64,000 nt of DNA from Kiritimatiellia bacterium (GCA_016296065.1 JAEDKA010000015.1:1-64000); one strand, 5' to 3'. Positions 41,249 to 50,363 are shown, counted from the stretch's first letter. Numbers and translations: made by a program. Notes: generated from the sequence alone by a model not told the origin.

Positions 41249-42712
41249 TCACGCCATCGGCTTGACATACTTCGCGTAGTCGAGTCCGGCGGCCTTGAGC
41301 GAAATCGCCAGGTCGAACCTGCCGCGCGCGAACGGCACGAGCATCTTGTCCGCCTCGGCGTTTCCGGAGACCTCCTTCTTCGAATCCCACGCGAGCGTCG
41401 CGCCGTCCTTCTTCCCGCGCGAGAGCTCCATGCACATGCGCCCGAGCGAGCAGAACGCCGTGGACTTGTGCGCACCCTCCGCGTCGCAGACAGTGTACTG
41501 CGGGTCTTCGCGCGCCACCGCCTCGAGGAAGTTGAGGAAGTGGTCGTCGGTCGTGAGGAACTTCTCGCCGCCATGGGCGAGCGCGTTGTCCTCTATCTCG
41601 CACGGAAGGAGGTCGTCGAGGAGCTCCGGCTTCGAGGCGGCGATGGCGCCGAGCTGTCCGGGCGCGACCTTCGGCTCGGGGTCGCTCGGCGTGACCTTCA
41701 CCGCGCCGCGCGTGCACCAGAGCCAGTCGCCGTTCTCGCCGATGAACTTGACGCCCATCTGGAACTTGTTGTTGACGTGGACGTCAGTCCCGCCGCAGTC
41801 GTAGTGCAGGTCGTACGTCGTGTGGACGTTCCAGAGCTTGTTGCCGGAGAGGTCCATCCACTCGCACGTGCCGTGCACGGACGAGGGATCCCTGTTGAGG
41901 CCCCACGCCGTGATGTCGAGGTGGTGCGCGCCCCAGTTCGTGATCATGCCCCAGCCGTACGGCGCGAGCTGAATCCATCCCGGGCGGTCGCCTATGTGCT
42001 TGAGGTCGCGGTTGTGGCAACGCGTCCAGTTGTACGGCACGGTCGGGTCCGTCGGACCAAGCCAGGCGTCGTAGTTGAACGTGGCGGGCACGGGCTCGGC
42101 CGTGCGGTCGCCGCCGGAGTGGTCGCATCCGATGCCGACCTCGACGCGGGCGATCTTTCCGAGCCTCCCGTTCCTGACGAGCTGCACGACCTTGCGGAAC
42201 TGCGGACGAGACCTCTGCCAGGCGCCGACCTGCACGACAAGCCCCTTCTTAGTGGCGATGTTCGCGACGACGCGACCCTCCTGGATCGTCTGCGCGAAGG
42301 GCTTCTGAAGGTAGATGTGCTTCCCGGCGAGGAGGCAGTCCGTCGCGACGATCGCATGCTGGTGGTCCGGTATGCAGAGCAGCACGGCGTCAATCGACTT
42401 GTCGGCGAGCATCTCGCGGTAGTCGCCGTACGTCTTCACGACCTGGACGATGCCCTTCTTCGCATAGCGCTCCTCGACGACCTTCTTGCCGTACTCGGCG
42501 CGCGTCGCGTCGTAGTCGCACACCGCAGTGACGACGCAGCGGTCCGTGAACTGCTGCACGCCCGGGACGTCCATCGTGTGCGCAATGCGTCCGTATCCGA
42601 TCACGCCGATGTTGATCTTGCGGTTCGCGAGGAACTTGCCCGCGCATCCGCCGAAGAGAAGAGGCGCCGCACCGCTGGCGAGCGCACCACAGAGAAACTG
42701 ACGTCTGTCCAT
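41249..42712 (-). CDS. Gfo/Idh/MocA oxidoreductase with Tat/lipoprotein signal
   Basis: The 487-residue protein has an export signal with twin arginines (DRRQFL) and a lipobox-like LLFGGC, so it is probably a Tat-exported lipoprotein. The NAD(P)-binding fold starts at INIGVIGYGRIA, the catalytic Lys is in LQKPFAQT, and the C-terminal Gfo/Idh domain includes GMITNWGAHHLDIT. Such proteins oxidise glycosides at C3. The ATG at 42712 is chosen over an upstream one because the signal begins there and AAAGGA lies 8 nt before it. It faces an AraC-type regulator gene. Confidence 0.87.
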   Translation of the reverse strand: MDRRQFLCGALASGAAPLLFGGCAGKFLANRKINIGVIGYGRIAHTMDVPGVQQFTDRCVVTAVCDYDATRAEYGKKVVEERYAKKGIVQVVKTYGDYREMLADKSIDAVLLCIPDHQHAIVATDCLLAGKHIYLQKPFAQTIQEGRVVANIATKKGLVVQVGAWQRSRPQFRKVVQLVRNGRLGKIARVEVGIGCDHSGGDRTAEPVPATFNYDAWLGPTDPTVPYNWTRCHNRDLKHIGDRPGWIQLAPYGWGMITNWGAHHLDITAWGLNRDPSSVHGTCEWMDLSGNKLWNVHTTYDLHYDCGGTDVHVNNKFQMGVKFIGENGDWLWCTRGAVKVTPSDPEPKVAPGQLGAIAASKPELLDDLLPCEIEDNALAHGGEKFLTTDDHFLNFLEAVAREDPQYTVCDAEGAHKSTAFCSLGRMCMELSRGKKDGATLAWDSKKEVSGNAEADKMLVPFARGRFDLAISLKAAGLDYAKYVKPMA

Positions 42713-42738
42713 CGATAGTATCCTTTCTGTTTGCATTG

Positions 42739-42747
42739 AGTATACCA
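42739..42747 (-). promoter_or_regulatory. Extended -10 promoter of the Gfo/Idh operon
   Basis: TGGTATACT on the minus strand, 26 nt before the ATG at 42712, with AAAGGA in between. The 117-nt divergent spacer to the AraC gene probably also holds its binding sites. Confidence 0.55.
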
Positions 42748-42813
42748 CAATTCTGCCTCAAACGGCAATTCGAAATATTGCACAATTATCCAATGGACGA
42801 TTTCACAATCTTT

Positions 42814-42822
42814 TGGTATCAT
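42814..42822 (+). promoter_or_regulatory. Extended -10 promoter of the AraC-type regulator
   Basis: TGGTATCAT, 7 nt before the ATG at 42830; probably leaderless. Confidence 0.6.
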
Positions 42823-42829
42823 TGTCCAT

Positions 42830-43714
42830 ATGGCTGAATATGCATACGGACAGACCCCGCCGGACATCGGCGAAAAGGCCTTCTCCCTCGCCTGGCTCGC
42901 CGGCGCGCGCCACCTCAAGGCTCCCTCCGCGGGCGAGTCGTTCTGGCACGCGCACGGAGAGGTGCAGCTTCTGTTCTGCTTCAAGGGCGAGTTCGAATAC
43001 GAGTTCGAGGGTCGGCCAGGCGCGGTGCTGACCGCCGGACACTACATCGTGATCCCCGCAAGGCTCAAGCACCGCCACATGCAGGCGATAGACCCGGCCG
43101 GACACCGCATCGAGCTCCTCGTGCGCCCTCCGCGCGCCGGAGCCGACTACTCGCTATTCCCGCACTCCGTCGCACGCGCGCTCCTCTCCTCGCTGCTGGA
43201 GAAGTCCTGCCGCCCCGTCCAGGCGTCGCGCGACCTAGTGCGCATCTTCCTGCGCCTAGACGCACTCGCGGAACTCGGAGAAGGTTCGCTCTCGCCCAAG
43301 CAGCTCGCGCTGGCTCGGACACTCGCGGCGCTCGTACTCCAGGCCTGCGCCGGAAACGACGCCGAAGTGCACGGCGCGAAGCCGGAGGCGAGACTCATGG
43401 ACGAGGCGACGGCATGGTTGGAGCACCACTTCGCGGAAGACGTGAAGATGGACGGACTTGTCGCCTACATGGGCTACTCGCGCTCGCGCCTCTTCGACCT
43501 GTTCCGGAGGCATACGGGGCTCTCCCCCGCCGACTACCTCGCGCGCTACCGCATACGAATGGCGCGCGCGATGCTGGAGAAGACGGACCGCAAGATCTCG
43601 GACATCTCGCGCGCATGCGGCTTCGCGAGCGCGCAGTACTTCAACGCCGCCTTCCGCCGCCAGACCGGCCTCACGCCGTCCGCCTGGCGCGAGAGGTCGC
43701 GCGGCGACATCTAG
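42830..43714 (+). CDS. AraC-family regulator with cupin sensor
   Basis: The 294-residue protein has an N-terminal cupin-like domain (about 20-100, with FWHAHGEVQLLF and GHYIVIPARLKHRH) and two C-terminal HTH motifs (KMDGLVAYMGYSRSRLFDLFRRHTG and KISDISRACGF). It is divergent from the Gfo/Idh gene, with 117 nt between them, and probably senses a sugar to control that operon. Its stop codon lies 10 nt from the convergent mtnN stop. Confidence 0.9.
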   Translation: MAEYAYGQTPPDIGEKAFSLAWLAGARHLKAPSAGESFWHAHGEVQLLFCFKGEFEYEFEGRPGAVLTAGHYIVIPARLKHRHMQAIDPAGHRIELLVRPPRAGADYSLFPHSVARALLSSLLEKSCRPVQASRDLVRIFLRLDALAELGEGSLSPKQLALARTLAALVLQACAGNDAEVHGAKPEARLMDEATAWLEHHFAEDVKMDGLVAYMGYSRSRLFDLFRRHTGLSPADYLARYRIRMARAMLEKTDRKISDISRACGFASAQYFNAAFRRQTGLTPSAWRERSRGDI

Positions 43715-43724
43715 TCTGCGGCCG

Positions 43725-44312
43725 TCACACGGCGCACCACAACGGAACAGCCTTCGAAAGGGAGCCAAGGGCCTTCGCGAGGTTGTCCCTGTACTGGCCG
43801 GTCATTGAGCCCCTGCCATGGACGTCGCTGATGCACTTGAGCATGCGGCAGGGAACGCCGTTGAGCTCGCAGACATGGGCGATCGCGGCGCCCTCCATGT
43901 CCTTCACCGTCGCGCCGAGGCCGAGCGGATCCGTGGTATCCCGCTCGTCGTTCGTGAACCGGTCGCCTGTCGCAAGTATGCGCACCGGGAACCTTCCAGT
44001 GGTGCGGCAGTCGAAAAACGGCGTCGTGCGCTCGTTGTGCGTGCCAAGGCGGGTGCCGTTGAGGATCGTCAGGTCGAAGTCGTATTCGACCGCCTGCGAT
44101 ATCTCGTACACATCACCGACCTCCATGTCGGACTCCAGTCCGCCTGCCACTCCGCAGTTGAGCACCTCCTCGGCGCCGGCGTCGATCGCCTTCTGCGCTG
44201 CCGCGGCCGCGTTAACCTTGCCTACGCCCGAGACGTACAGCCTGTCGCCGTCCCCAAGAAACGGACGCACCTGCTCCGCCTCGTTCTCCATCGCTATCAC
44301 AAAAGCCCTCAT
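43725..44312 (-). CDS. mtnN: 5'-methylthioadenosine/S-adenosylhomocysteine nucleosidase
   Basis: The 195-residue PNP-fold protein cleaves MTA and SAH, which clears inhibitors of radical-SAM and methyltransferase reactions. Blocks visible are GVGKVNAA, NCGVAGGL, ATGDRF, VKDMEGAAIAHVC and the late CISDVHG with the catalytic Asp. It is shorter than the usual 230 residues. GGGAG lies about 12 nt before the ATG. It follows tsaD by 27 nt. Confidence 0.85.
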   Translation of the reverse strand: MRAFVIAMENEAEQVRPFLGDGDRLYVSGVGKVNAAAAAQKAIDAGAEEVLNCGVAGGLESDMEVGDVYEISQAVEYDFDLTILNGTRLGTHNERTTPFFDCRTTGRFPVRILATGDRFTNDERDTTDPLGLGATVKDMEGAAIAHVCELNGVPCRMLKCISDVHGRGSMTGQYRDNLAKALGSLSKAVPLWCAV

Positions 44313-44339
44313 AGTGCCGGTTCTCCCTGGGACATCGGT

Positions 44340-45443
44340 TCATCCGACCTGGAGTGACGGCGACGCGTCGGCGCACATCGCCTCGTCGCCGACGAGGTTG
44401 CGCCTGTAGTACGCAAGTCCCGCGATCATGGCGCCGTTGTCGCCCGTGTACTTCGGCTTCGCCATTAGGAGCGGCACATGCGCCGCGGTGCATACCTCGC
44501 CCAGGACGGCGCGGATACGGCTGTTGAGCGAGACGCCTCCGCCCAGCACAAACGCCCTGTAGTCGCGACGCCGAAGCGCAGCGCGCGTGCGGTCCGCAAT
44601 CGCCTGCGCGATCGCCTCCTGGTAGGACGCGACGACGCGAGCGACGGCGGGGGAGACCATGTATCCGCCGAAGTCCTCCTTCTCCGCCTTCGGAGAAAGA
44701 AGGTCGGGGTTCTGCTGGACATGGCGCAGGAGCGCCGTCTTGAGTCCGGAAAACGACACGCACAGCTCCGCCGGGAGCCCCGCGAGCGCGGTCACGCCTT
44801 CGCGCGGACGCCCCTTCGGGAACGGAATGAGCGCGGCGGATCCGCCGCGCTCGCGGTATGCGGCGGAGATGCGGTCGATCTTGAGTCCGCCCGGATACCC
44901 GAGCCCGAGGAGCTTCGCCGCCTTGTCGAACGCCTCGCCCGCCGCGTCGTCGAGCGTCTCGCCAATCACCTCGTACTTCCCGTACTCCGGCATGTCGATC
45001 CAGACGGTGTTTCCGCCGGAGACGGCAAGTCCGAGCGCAGGGCAGCAGTCCTCCGGCGCGGGAGCCTTCGGCATCTCGCCCGAGTCGTAGAGGAACGGGG
45101 TGTGGAGGTGCGCCTCGATGTGGTTGATCGCGACGAGCTGAACGCCGAGGGCCTTGGCGAGGCCCTTCGCCGCGTTCAGTCCGACAATGAGCGCGGGCGA
45201 GAGGCCGGGTCCGTAGGTCACCGCCACCGCGTCGATCTTGCCGCCCGCGCCGGAAAGCGCGTTGCCCACGACCTGCGAAATCTTCTCGACATGCGCCCGC
45301 GAGGCGATTTCGGGAACGACTCCGCCATAGGGCTGGTGGAGCGGAATCTGCGTGTACACAACGTTGGAGAGGACCTCGCGGCCATCCCTCACAACCGCCG
45401 CGGCCGTCTCGTCGCAGCTCGTCTCTATGCCTAGTATCTGCAT
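44340..45443 (-). CDS. tsaD: tRNA N6-adenosine threonylcarbamoyltransferase
   Basis: The 367-residue ASKHA enzyme makes t6A37 in tRNA. It has the start ILGIETSCDETAAA, the metal site NHIEAHLHTPF, AVSGGNTVW, LGLGYPGG, and the late GGGVSLNSRIR and KYTGDNGAMIA. It starts 5 nt after the upstream stop codon with AAGGAA as ribosome site. The partner genes tsaB, tsaC and tsaE are not in the window. Confidence 0.97.
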   Translation of the reverse strand: MQILGIETSCDETAAAVVRDGREVLSNVVYTQIPLHQPYGGVVPEIASRAHVEKISQVVGNALSGAGGKIDAVAVTYGPGLSPALIVGLNAAKGLAKALGVQLVAINHIEAHLHTPFLYDSGEMPKAPAPEDCCPALGLAVSGGNTVWIDMPEYGKYEVIGETLDDAAGEAFDKAAKLLGLGYPGGLKIDRISAAYRERGGSAALIPFPKGRPREGVTALAGLPAELCVSFSGLKTALLRHVQQNPDLLSPKAEKEDFGGYMVSPAVARVVASYQEAIAQAIADRTRAALRRRDYRAFVLGGGVSLNSRIRAVLGEVCTAAHVPLLMAKPKYTGDNGAMIAGLAYYRRNLVGDEAMCADASPSLQVG

Positions 45444-45448
45444 TTCCT

Positions 45449-46630
45449 TCAGTTGTTTCCGAATACTCTCCTGACGGCTTCAAGGTATCCGAAGCGCCAG
45501 TAGGTGTCTGGCTCGAGGTACGAACCCTCCGTCCACTCGTTCCATGAATTGACAGTTATCAGCTTTGGCGCGCCCCTGGGCGTGTTTACATCGGCCCATT
45601 CCTTCGCCCTGCGCAGGACAGCCTCAAACTTCTCTGGAGTTGAATTCACCGCCATCGGCTGGGAGCTTCCAACGGGATAGCGCGGATTGGTGTCCCAGCC
45701 CGCGGAAGCGTGGGCGAAGTACATCCTGACGCCGAGCTCCCTCGTTGCCGCATCGAAGCGGCGCGCGCCCTTCTCTGCCCATGCCGCGTAGTCGGGGTTG
45801 CCTTCGGGCCACGACCAGTGGACCAGATTGTAGATTGTCGCGGAGTCGATGCCGAGGCACTCGACCATTTCCGGCTTGAGCTCGTAGTCGCACGCCATGA
45901 GATGGACGCCTCCAAGCCCCGCCTTCTCACAGTCCCCGCGGAATTCGGCGAGCGCCTCCGCGGCCTTGTCGAGTCCGCCCAGCCCCTTTACGAACGTCCC
46001 TACCTCGTAGACCATGAGGACCGGCTTGCCTCCGATGCGGTAGTAGTTTGGCCTGGAGAAGTACATCTCGATCCACCGACGACTGATCTTCCTGAACTCC
46101 CCGGCGTCCACCCCTCCGAGCCATATCGGCTCGTTCCATTTCTTGTCTGCGGCCCTGTTGTCCCAAAGCATGGTGACATTGTGGTTCGCCCACATGACGA
46201 AGAACTTCATCTTTCCGTTGTTTCCGGCGCCGAGGAAGCCCTTGTCGAGCGCGTCTTCGAGGAACGGACGCCCGCCGTACCAGTACCAGTCGTAGATGAA
46301 CACGTTCACGCCATGGGAGACGGCGGCATCTATCTTCTTCGCGACAACCTTCGGGTCGGCCTCGTTCTCGTATCCCCAGAGGGGCGCGAGCGGCTGGCGA
46401 TGCCCTTTCCACTTCGGCTTCGCCTCGTATACGTTCTGCCACTCGCCCTTTCCGTCTGCGAAGATGCCAAGCTCCGCCCAGCGAGGATCCGGCTGGTAAG
46501 CTGGCCACACGTATGCGGCGACATCGTAGTCGGCGGCGGACGCGCATGCGGCGACCCCAATGGCCGAAGCGGAGAAGACAGCGAGGACGCCGCGACGAAG
46601 GATCGTCCCTGGGCTGGATTTCGGTTTCAT
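45449..46630 (-). CDS. Secreted WbsX/GH99-like glycan protein
   Basis: The 393-residue protein has a signal peptide (to about residue 32, ACASA) and the WbsX/GH99-like fold: AAYVWPAYQPDPRW, VFIYDWYWYGGRPFLEDALD, and the late TVNSWNEWTEGSYLEPD. WbsX-like proteins were named as glycosyltransferases but are related to GH99 endo-mannosidases; export here favours a hydrolase. GGGAG lies about 9 nt before the ATG. It sits between a secreted protein of unknown role and tsaD. Confidence 0.82.
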   Translation of the reverse strand: MKPKSSPGTILRRGVLAVFSASAIGVAACASAADYDVAAYVWPAYQPDPRWAELGIFADGKGEWQNVYEAKPKWKGHRQPLAPLWGYENEADPKVVAKKIDAAVSHGVNVFIYDWYWYGGRPFLEDALDKGFLGAGNNGKMKFFVMWANHNVTMLWDNRAADKKWNEPIWLGGVDAGEFRKISRRWIEMYFSRPNYYRIGGKPVLMVYEVGTFVKGLGGLDKAAEALAEFRGDCEKAGLGGVHLMACDYELKPEMVECLGIDSATIYNLVHWSWPEGNPDYAAWAEKGARRFDAATRELGVRMYFAHASAGWDTNPRYPVGSSQPMAVNSTPEKFEAVLRRAKEWADVNTPRGAPKLITVNSWNEWTEGSYLEPDTYWRFGYLEAVRRVFGNN

Positions 46631-46687
46631 GGCTTTTCTCCCAACAAAGTCAACACGGGTCAGAATCCGACTGGCGAACTCGCCGCC

Positions 46688-47515
46688 TCACCATAACTTC
46701 CACCACGGGCGGTTGACGGGCTTGACGCCGCCGGACTCCTTGTAGAGCTCCTTCACGCGCTCGGAACCGGCCGTCTCCGGATCCATCACCAGCTCTCGCT
46801 TGTTGAGCTCTAACGCGTCAGGGAGACTCCAGAACTCTGTGCGGCAGAACTGGTCGCGGTTGAAGCGGTGGAGGACAATCACCTCTCCGGAGGGAAGGAC
46901 CGACACCTTCGGCTTATTGAGACGCATCAGCGCGCCGAGGTCAGTCGTCGCCCACTTCCGCTCGGAGCCTCCCTCGTCGTGCGCGGACAGAAACAGGTGT
47001 TCCTTGTTCTTCCGGCTCCACGTCAGAAGCTCGAACTCGCGGCGGAGCCCAGGCCTGTTGGAGAACATCTGCAACGCCGATCCCACCTTCATGCCGGGGA
47101 CGATTCCGAACGCCCTTAGCTGCCCTTCGTAGCGCATGCCGTCATGCACAAGAACAGGCTTGGCAAGGTACTTGCCCGGCTGGCGAAGCGCATAGTGGTC
47201 GCCAAGAAACGTCTCCAGCTTCTGCCCTTCGTTCGACTCGACGACGAAACGCGAGACAAACGCGCCGTTCCCGACCCTGTCCATCATCACGGCATCGCCG
47301 GACCGGTAGACCTCGACGAAAAACTTGTCGCGCGAATTCGAGTACCCGACGCTGACGCGGTCAGGCGAAGAGTTCGCGACGTCGACGACAGCGCGGATGC
47401 GCTCGCCCACGACATAGTCGAGGTTGTCGAGCCTGATGTCGACGCTGATGTCCACCGTCGCGGCCAGCACCGGAGCCGCGGCGAAAGCCACGGCCATCAA
47501 AGCGATGTTACGCAT
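46688..47515 (-). CDS. Secreted protein of unknown function
   Basis: The 275-residue protein has a signal peptide (1-18, ending PVLAA) and a beta-rich N-terminal half (VDISVDIRLDNLDYVVGERI, Ig-like). The C-terminal half contains FELLTWSRKNKEHLFLSAHDE. No known catalytic motif is seen. AAGGTGG precedes the ATG. It lies 12 nt after the metallo-hydrolase gene and shares its operon. An adhesin or protease-inhibitor-like beta domain is possible. Confidence 0.65.
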   Translation of the reverse strand: MRNIALMAVAFAAAPVLAATVDISVDIRLDNLDYVVGERIRAVVDVANSSPDRVSVGYSNSRDKFFVEVYRSGDAVMMDRVGNGAFVSRFVVESNEGQKLETFLGDHYALRQPGKYLAKPVLVHDGMRYEGQLRAFGIVPGMKVGSALQMFSNRPGLRREFELLTWSRKNKEHLFLSAHDEGGSERKWATTDLGALMRLNKPKVSVLPSGEVIVLHRFNRDQFCRTEFWSLPDALELNKRELVMDPETAGSERVKELYKESGGVKPVNRPWWKLW

Positions 47516-47527
47516 AATGTTTCCACC

Positions 47528-48391
47528 TTAATCCTTTAAACATTTCAACTCCAGTCCGTCGTACGCGGGCTCGATGTTCGTGCCCGCGAGGCGCGAAAGC
47601 CACTCCTCGTGGGTGAGGTCGTGGCACATGTGGACGAGATACGCCTTCTTCGGAGCGATGCGCTCAATGTACGCAAGCGCGTTCTCCAGGCTCAGATGCG
47701 TCGGATGTGGCCGCTCCCTGAGGCAGTTGAGCACCATCACGTCCACTCCGCGGATCCTCTCGACCGTCTCGTCCGGGATCTCGTGGCAGTCGCTTATGTA
47801 CGCGACCGACCCAAGCCCCGCTTCATCGACTCCCTCTTCCCTGAACACATATCCGCAGCAGGGAAAGCCGTGCTCGACCTTGAGACGCTCGACCGAGACG
47901 CTGCCAACGGAGAACGCGTCCGCGTCGGAGAACTCGATCATCGGACGGAAGAGTCCGTTCTCCCCGGCCTTCGCGCTTATGTACGGAAATATCTTGTGCA
48001 TCTGCTCGACGGTCTCCTCCATCGCGAAGCACGTCATCGGCTTGCCGACGATCCGGTAGGGAAGCCCGCGGTAGAGCGGATCGTCCGGCTCGCACGGGAC
48101 GCGCGTGCCGTTGATCGTGTTGAACCGGCGGACGTCGTCGAATCCGGCGATGTGGTCCATGTGCGCGTGCGTCAAAACGACCGCGTCGACCTTCGATATC
48201 CCGTACTCTATGCACGCGAGCCGCATTTCGGGAGGGGTGTCGACGAGAAAAGCCGGGCCGCCGGCTGACGTCACGTATGCGCCGCAACGCCTCCGGCGGT
48301 CACGAGGATCGGCTGACGTGCAAACCTTGCACGTGCAGCCGATCTGCGGCACGCCAACGGACGTGCCCGTGCCTAGAAAGCGGAACTTCAC
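47528..48391 (-). CDS. Metallo-beta-lactamase-fold hydrolase, PhnP-like
   Basis: The 287-residue protein has LGTGTSVGVPQIGCTCKVC at the start (PhnP-type zinc site), the HxHxDH motif as LTHAHMDHI, and late ligand positions in VEHGFPCCGY, YISDC and VHMCHDLTH. The family cleaves cyclic phosphodiesters. The start is GTG at 48391, with GGGGGCGG upstream. It follows pgk by 19 nt. Confidence 0.88.
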   Translation of the reverse strand: MKFRFLGTGTSVGVPQIGCTCKVCTSADPRDRRRRCGAYVTSAGGPAFLVDTPPEMRLACIEYGISKVDAVVLTHAHMDHIAGFDDVRRFNTINGTRVPCEPDDPLYRGLPYRIVGKPMTCFAMEETVEQMHKIFPYISAKAGENGLFRPMIEFSDADAFSVGSVSVERLKVEHGFPCCGYVFREEGVDEAGLGSVAYISDCHEIPDETVERIRGVDVMVLNCLRERPHPTHLSLENALAYIERIAPKKAYLVHMCHDLTHEEWLSRLAGTNIEPAYDGLELKCLKD

Positions 48392-48410
48392 GAACCGCCC
48401 CCTTCAGCCC

Positions 48411-49724
48411 TTACTTGGCGGTGAGAGCCGCAACGCCGGGAAGGACCTTGCCCTCGAGGAACTCGAGCGAGGCTCCGCCGCCGGTGGAGACGTGGCTCAT
48501 TTCGGCCGCCTTGCCGGACTTCTTCACGGCGCTGACGGAATCGCCGCCGCCGATGATGGAGGTGCCGCCGTTCGCCTTGACGGTCGCGACGGCGTCGCAG
48601 ACCCCGTAGGTGCCCTTGGAGAGGGGCGCGAACTCGAAGCAGCCCATAGGCCCGTTCCAGACGACCGTCTTCGCACCCTTCACGGCGTCCGCGAAGAGGG
48701 CGACGGACTTCGGTCCGATGTCGAGGCCCATCCATCCGTCCGGAATGTCTCCCTCGACCGTCTTCATCTCGATGTCGCTGGCGTCCTTCGTCTCAGGGAA
48801 CTTGTTCGCGATGACGTTGTCGACGGGGAGGAGGATCTTGATGCCCTTCGCCGCGGCGGCCTCGAGCATCTCCTTGCAGTAGGCGACCTGCTCGTCCTCG
48901 CAGAGGGACGTGCCGATCTTGATGCCCTGGGCCTTCTTGAACGTGTACGCCATGCCGCCGCCGATGATGAGCGTGTCGACCTTGTTGAGGAGGGCCTTCA
49001 CGACCGCGAGCTTGTCCGAGACCTTCGCGCCGCCGAGGATCGCGACGAACGGACGGACCGGATTCTCGACTGCGTCGCCGAGGAACTGGATCTCCTTCTC
49101 GAGCAGGAAGCCGGAGACCGCGGGCTGGATGTAGTCCGCGATGACCGCGGTCGAGGCGTGGGCGCGGTGAGCCGTGCCGAACGCGTCGTTGCAGTAGAGG
49201 TCGCCGTAGCTCGCGAGCTTCTTGGCCATCTCGGCGCGCTGCGCCTTGAGCTCGGCCTTCTTCGCCGCGAACTCCTCGTCCGTGAGGTGGATGCCCTTCT
49301 TCTCGTCGTCCTTCTTCACCTTGCCGTCCTCGGCCTTGTAGAAGCGGGTGTTCTCGAGAAGAGCGACCTCGCCCGGCTTGAGGGCCTTGACGACGTCGTC
49401 TGCGGCCATGCAGTCCGGAACGAACTTGACCGCGAGGCCGAGCTTCTCCGAAAGCGCCTCGGCGACGGGCTTCAGCGTGAACGCCGCGTTGTCGGGGTTC
49501 GGCGCCGCGCCGAGCTTGACGCCCTTCGGACGGCCGAGGTGGCTCATGAGAACAAGGCTGCCGCCCTGTTCGAGGACGTACTTGATCGAGGGGAGCGCGG
49601 CGACGATGCGGGTGTCGTCCGTGATCTTCCCGGAGCCGTCCTTGGCCATCGGAACGTTGAAATCTACGCGCATCACGACGCGCTTGCCCTTGAGGTCCAC
49701 GTCGCGGAGTGTCTTCTTGTCCAT
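48411..49724 (-). CDS. pgk: Phosphoglycerate kinase with a charged insertion
   Basis: The 437-residue glycolytic kinase has RVDFNVPM, SHLGRPKG, FGTAHRAHAST, GGAKVSDK and the C-terminal GGGDSVSA and STGGGASLEF. Standard enzymes have about 395 residues; the extra length is a Lys/Glu-rich helix-like insertion at about 131-164, between ENTRFYK and the LASYGDLY strand in the N-terminal domain. The active-site residues are untouched. AAAGGAAAC precedes the ATG. Confidence 0.96.
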   Translation of the reverse strand: MDKKTLRDVDLKGKRVVMRVDFNVPMAKDGSGKITDDTRIVAALPSIKYVLEQGGSLVLMSHLGRPKGVKLGAAPNPDNAAFTLKPVAEALSEKLGLAVKFVPDCMAADDVVKALKPGEVALLENTRFYKAEDGKVKKDDEKKGIHLTDEEFAAKKAELKAQRAEMAKKLASYGDLYCNDAFGTAHRAHASTAVIADYIQPAVSGFLLEKEIQFLGDAVENPVRPFVAILGGAKVSDKLAVVKALLNKVDTLIIGGGMAYTFKKAQGIKIGTSLCEDEQVAYCKEMLEAAAAKGIKILLPVDNVIANKFPETKDASDIEMKTVEGDIPDGWMGLDIGPKSVALFADAVKGAKTVVWNGPMGCFEFAPLSKGTYGVCDAVATVKANGGTSIIGGGDSVSAVKKSGKAAEMSHVSTGGGASLEFLEGKVLPGVAALTAK

Positions 49725-49759
49725 TTTCTTTTGTTTCCTTTCTTGTTTTTAAAATGTTG

Positions 49760-49794
49760 AAAAGGGCACCAGAATGGTTTGCATTCCGATGCCC
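49760..49794 (-). terminator. Rho-independent terminator after rpsT
   Basis: Arms GGGCATCGGAATG and CATTCTGGTGCCC (49764-49794) pair over 13 positions, with two G-U pairs and a 5-nt loop. On the minus strand TTTT follows. It separates rpsT from pgk, so pgk would need its own promoter or read-through. Confidence 0.8.
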
Positions 49795-49828
49795 TCCTCC
49801 ATCACATTCCCGTCTTCCCTGATTTCAG

Positions 49829-50116
49829 TTACTTGGCCTCGGCCTTCGCCATCTTGTTGAGCTTGAGCTGGGCGCGCGACTTCTTGCGGTCGGCGGTGTT
49901 CTTGGTGATGATGCCCTTCTTCACGGCCTTGTCGAGGCCGGAGACGAATTCCTTGAACTTCTTCTCGGCGGACGCCTTGTCGTTCGCGTCGGCAGCCTTG
50001 AAGAGCTTCTTGTGAGCGTCGTGGAGCTTCGCCTTGCAGACGGAATTGCGCTTGCGTGCCTTTTCGTTCTGACGATCGCGCTTGCGAGCGGCGCGTCCAC
50101 CCTTGATATTTGCCAT
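49829..50116 (-). CDS. rpsT: 30S ribosomal protein S20
   Basis: The 95-residue Lys-rich protein begins MANIKGGRAARKRDRQNEKA and has the KKGIITKNTADRKKSRAQ ending of S20. It binds 16S rRNA in the small subunit. AAAGGA lies about 9 nt before the ATG. Confidence 0.96.
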   Translation of the reverse strand: MANIKGGRAARKRDRQNEKARKRNSVCKAKLHDAHKKLFKAADANDKASAEKKFKEFVSGLDKAVKKGIITKNTADRKKSRAQLKLNKMAKAEAK

Positions 50117-50152
50117 CTTGAATTGTCCTTTTTTTGGGAATGTTCGCCGAAT

Positions 50153-50161
50153 ATTATATCA
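50153..50161 (-). promoter_or_regulatory. Extended -10 promoter of rpsT
   Basis: TGATATAAT on the minus strand, 36 nt before the ATG at 50116. Confidence 0.55.
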
Positions 50162-50177
50162 TATCCCTCGCGCATAA

Positions 50178-50200
50178 TGCAAGGGCGGCACGCCCTTGGA
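50178..50200. other. Short hairpin in the rpsT/glycosyltransferase spacer
   Basis: AAGGGCG and CGCCCTT flank GCA, with GGAGGTT beside it on the plus strand. The rest of the 247-nt spacer (50117-50363) shows no gene or RNA that could be recognised. It resembles the REP plan (stem plus an ACCTCC flank) but the stem is longer and the tail sits on the other side. Confidence 0.4.
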
Positions 50201-50363
50201 GGTTCCCCCAGATTTTTCTCCGCCGGCGAGGTGCTGCAACGGCCGCGGACGATTTCGATTGTCGCCCGCTCAGCTGGGACGCCCGTGAAACGCCAATTTC
50301 GAGTTACACGCGCAAGGGGACGATGGACAAGCGCCGCACGCGTGCAACACCTGACGTCGCAGA

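Noticed and set aside
49764..49794. Small RNA between rpsT and pgk
   Set aside because: The hairpin with a T run directly after rpsT is explained by an intrinsic terminator.
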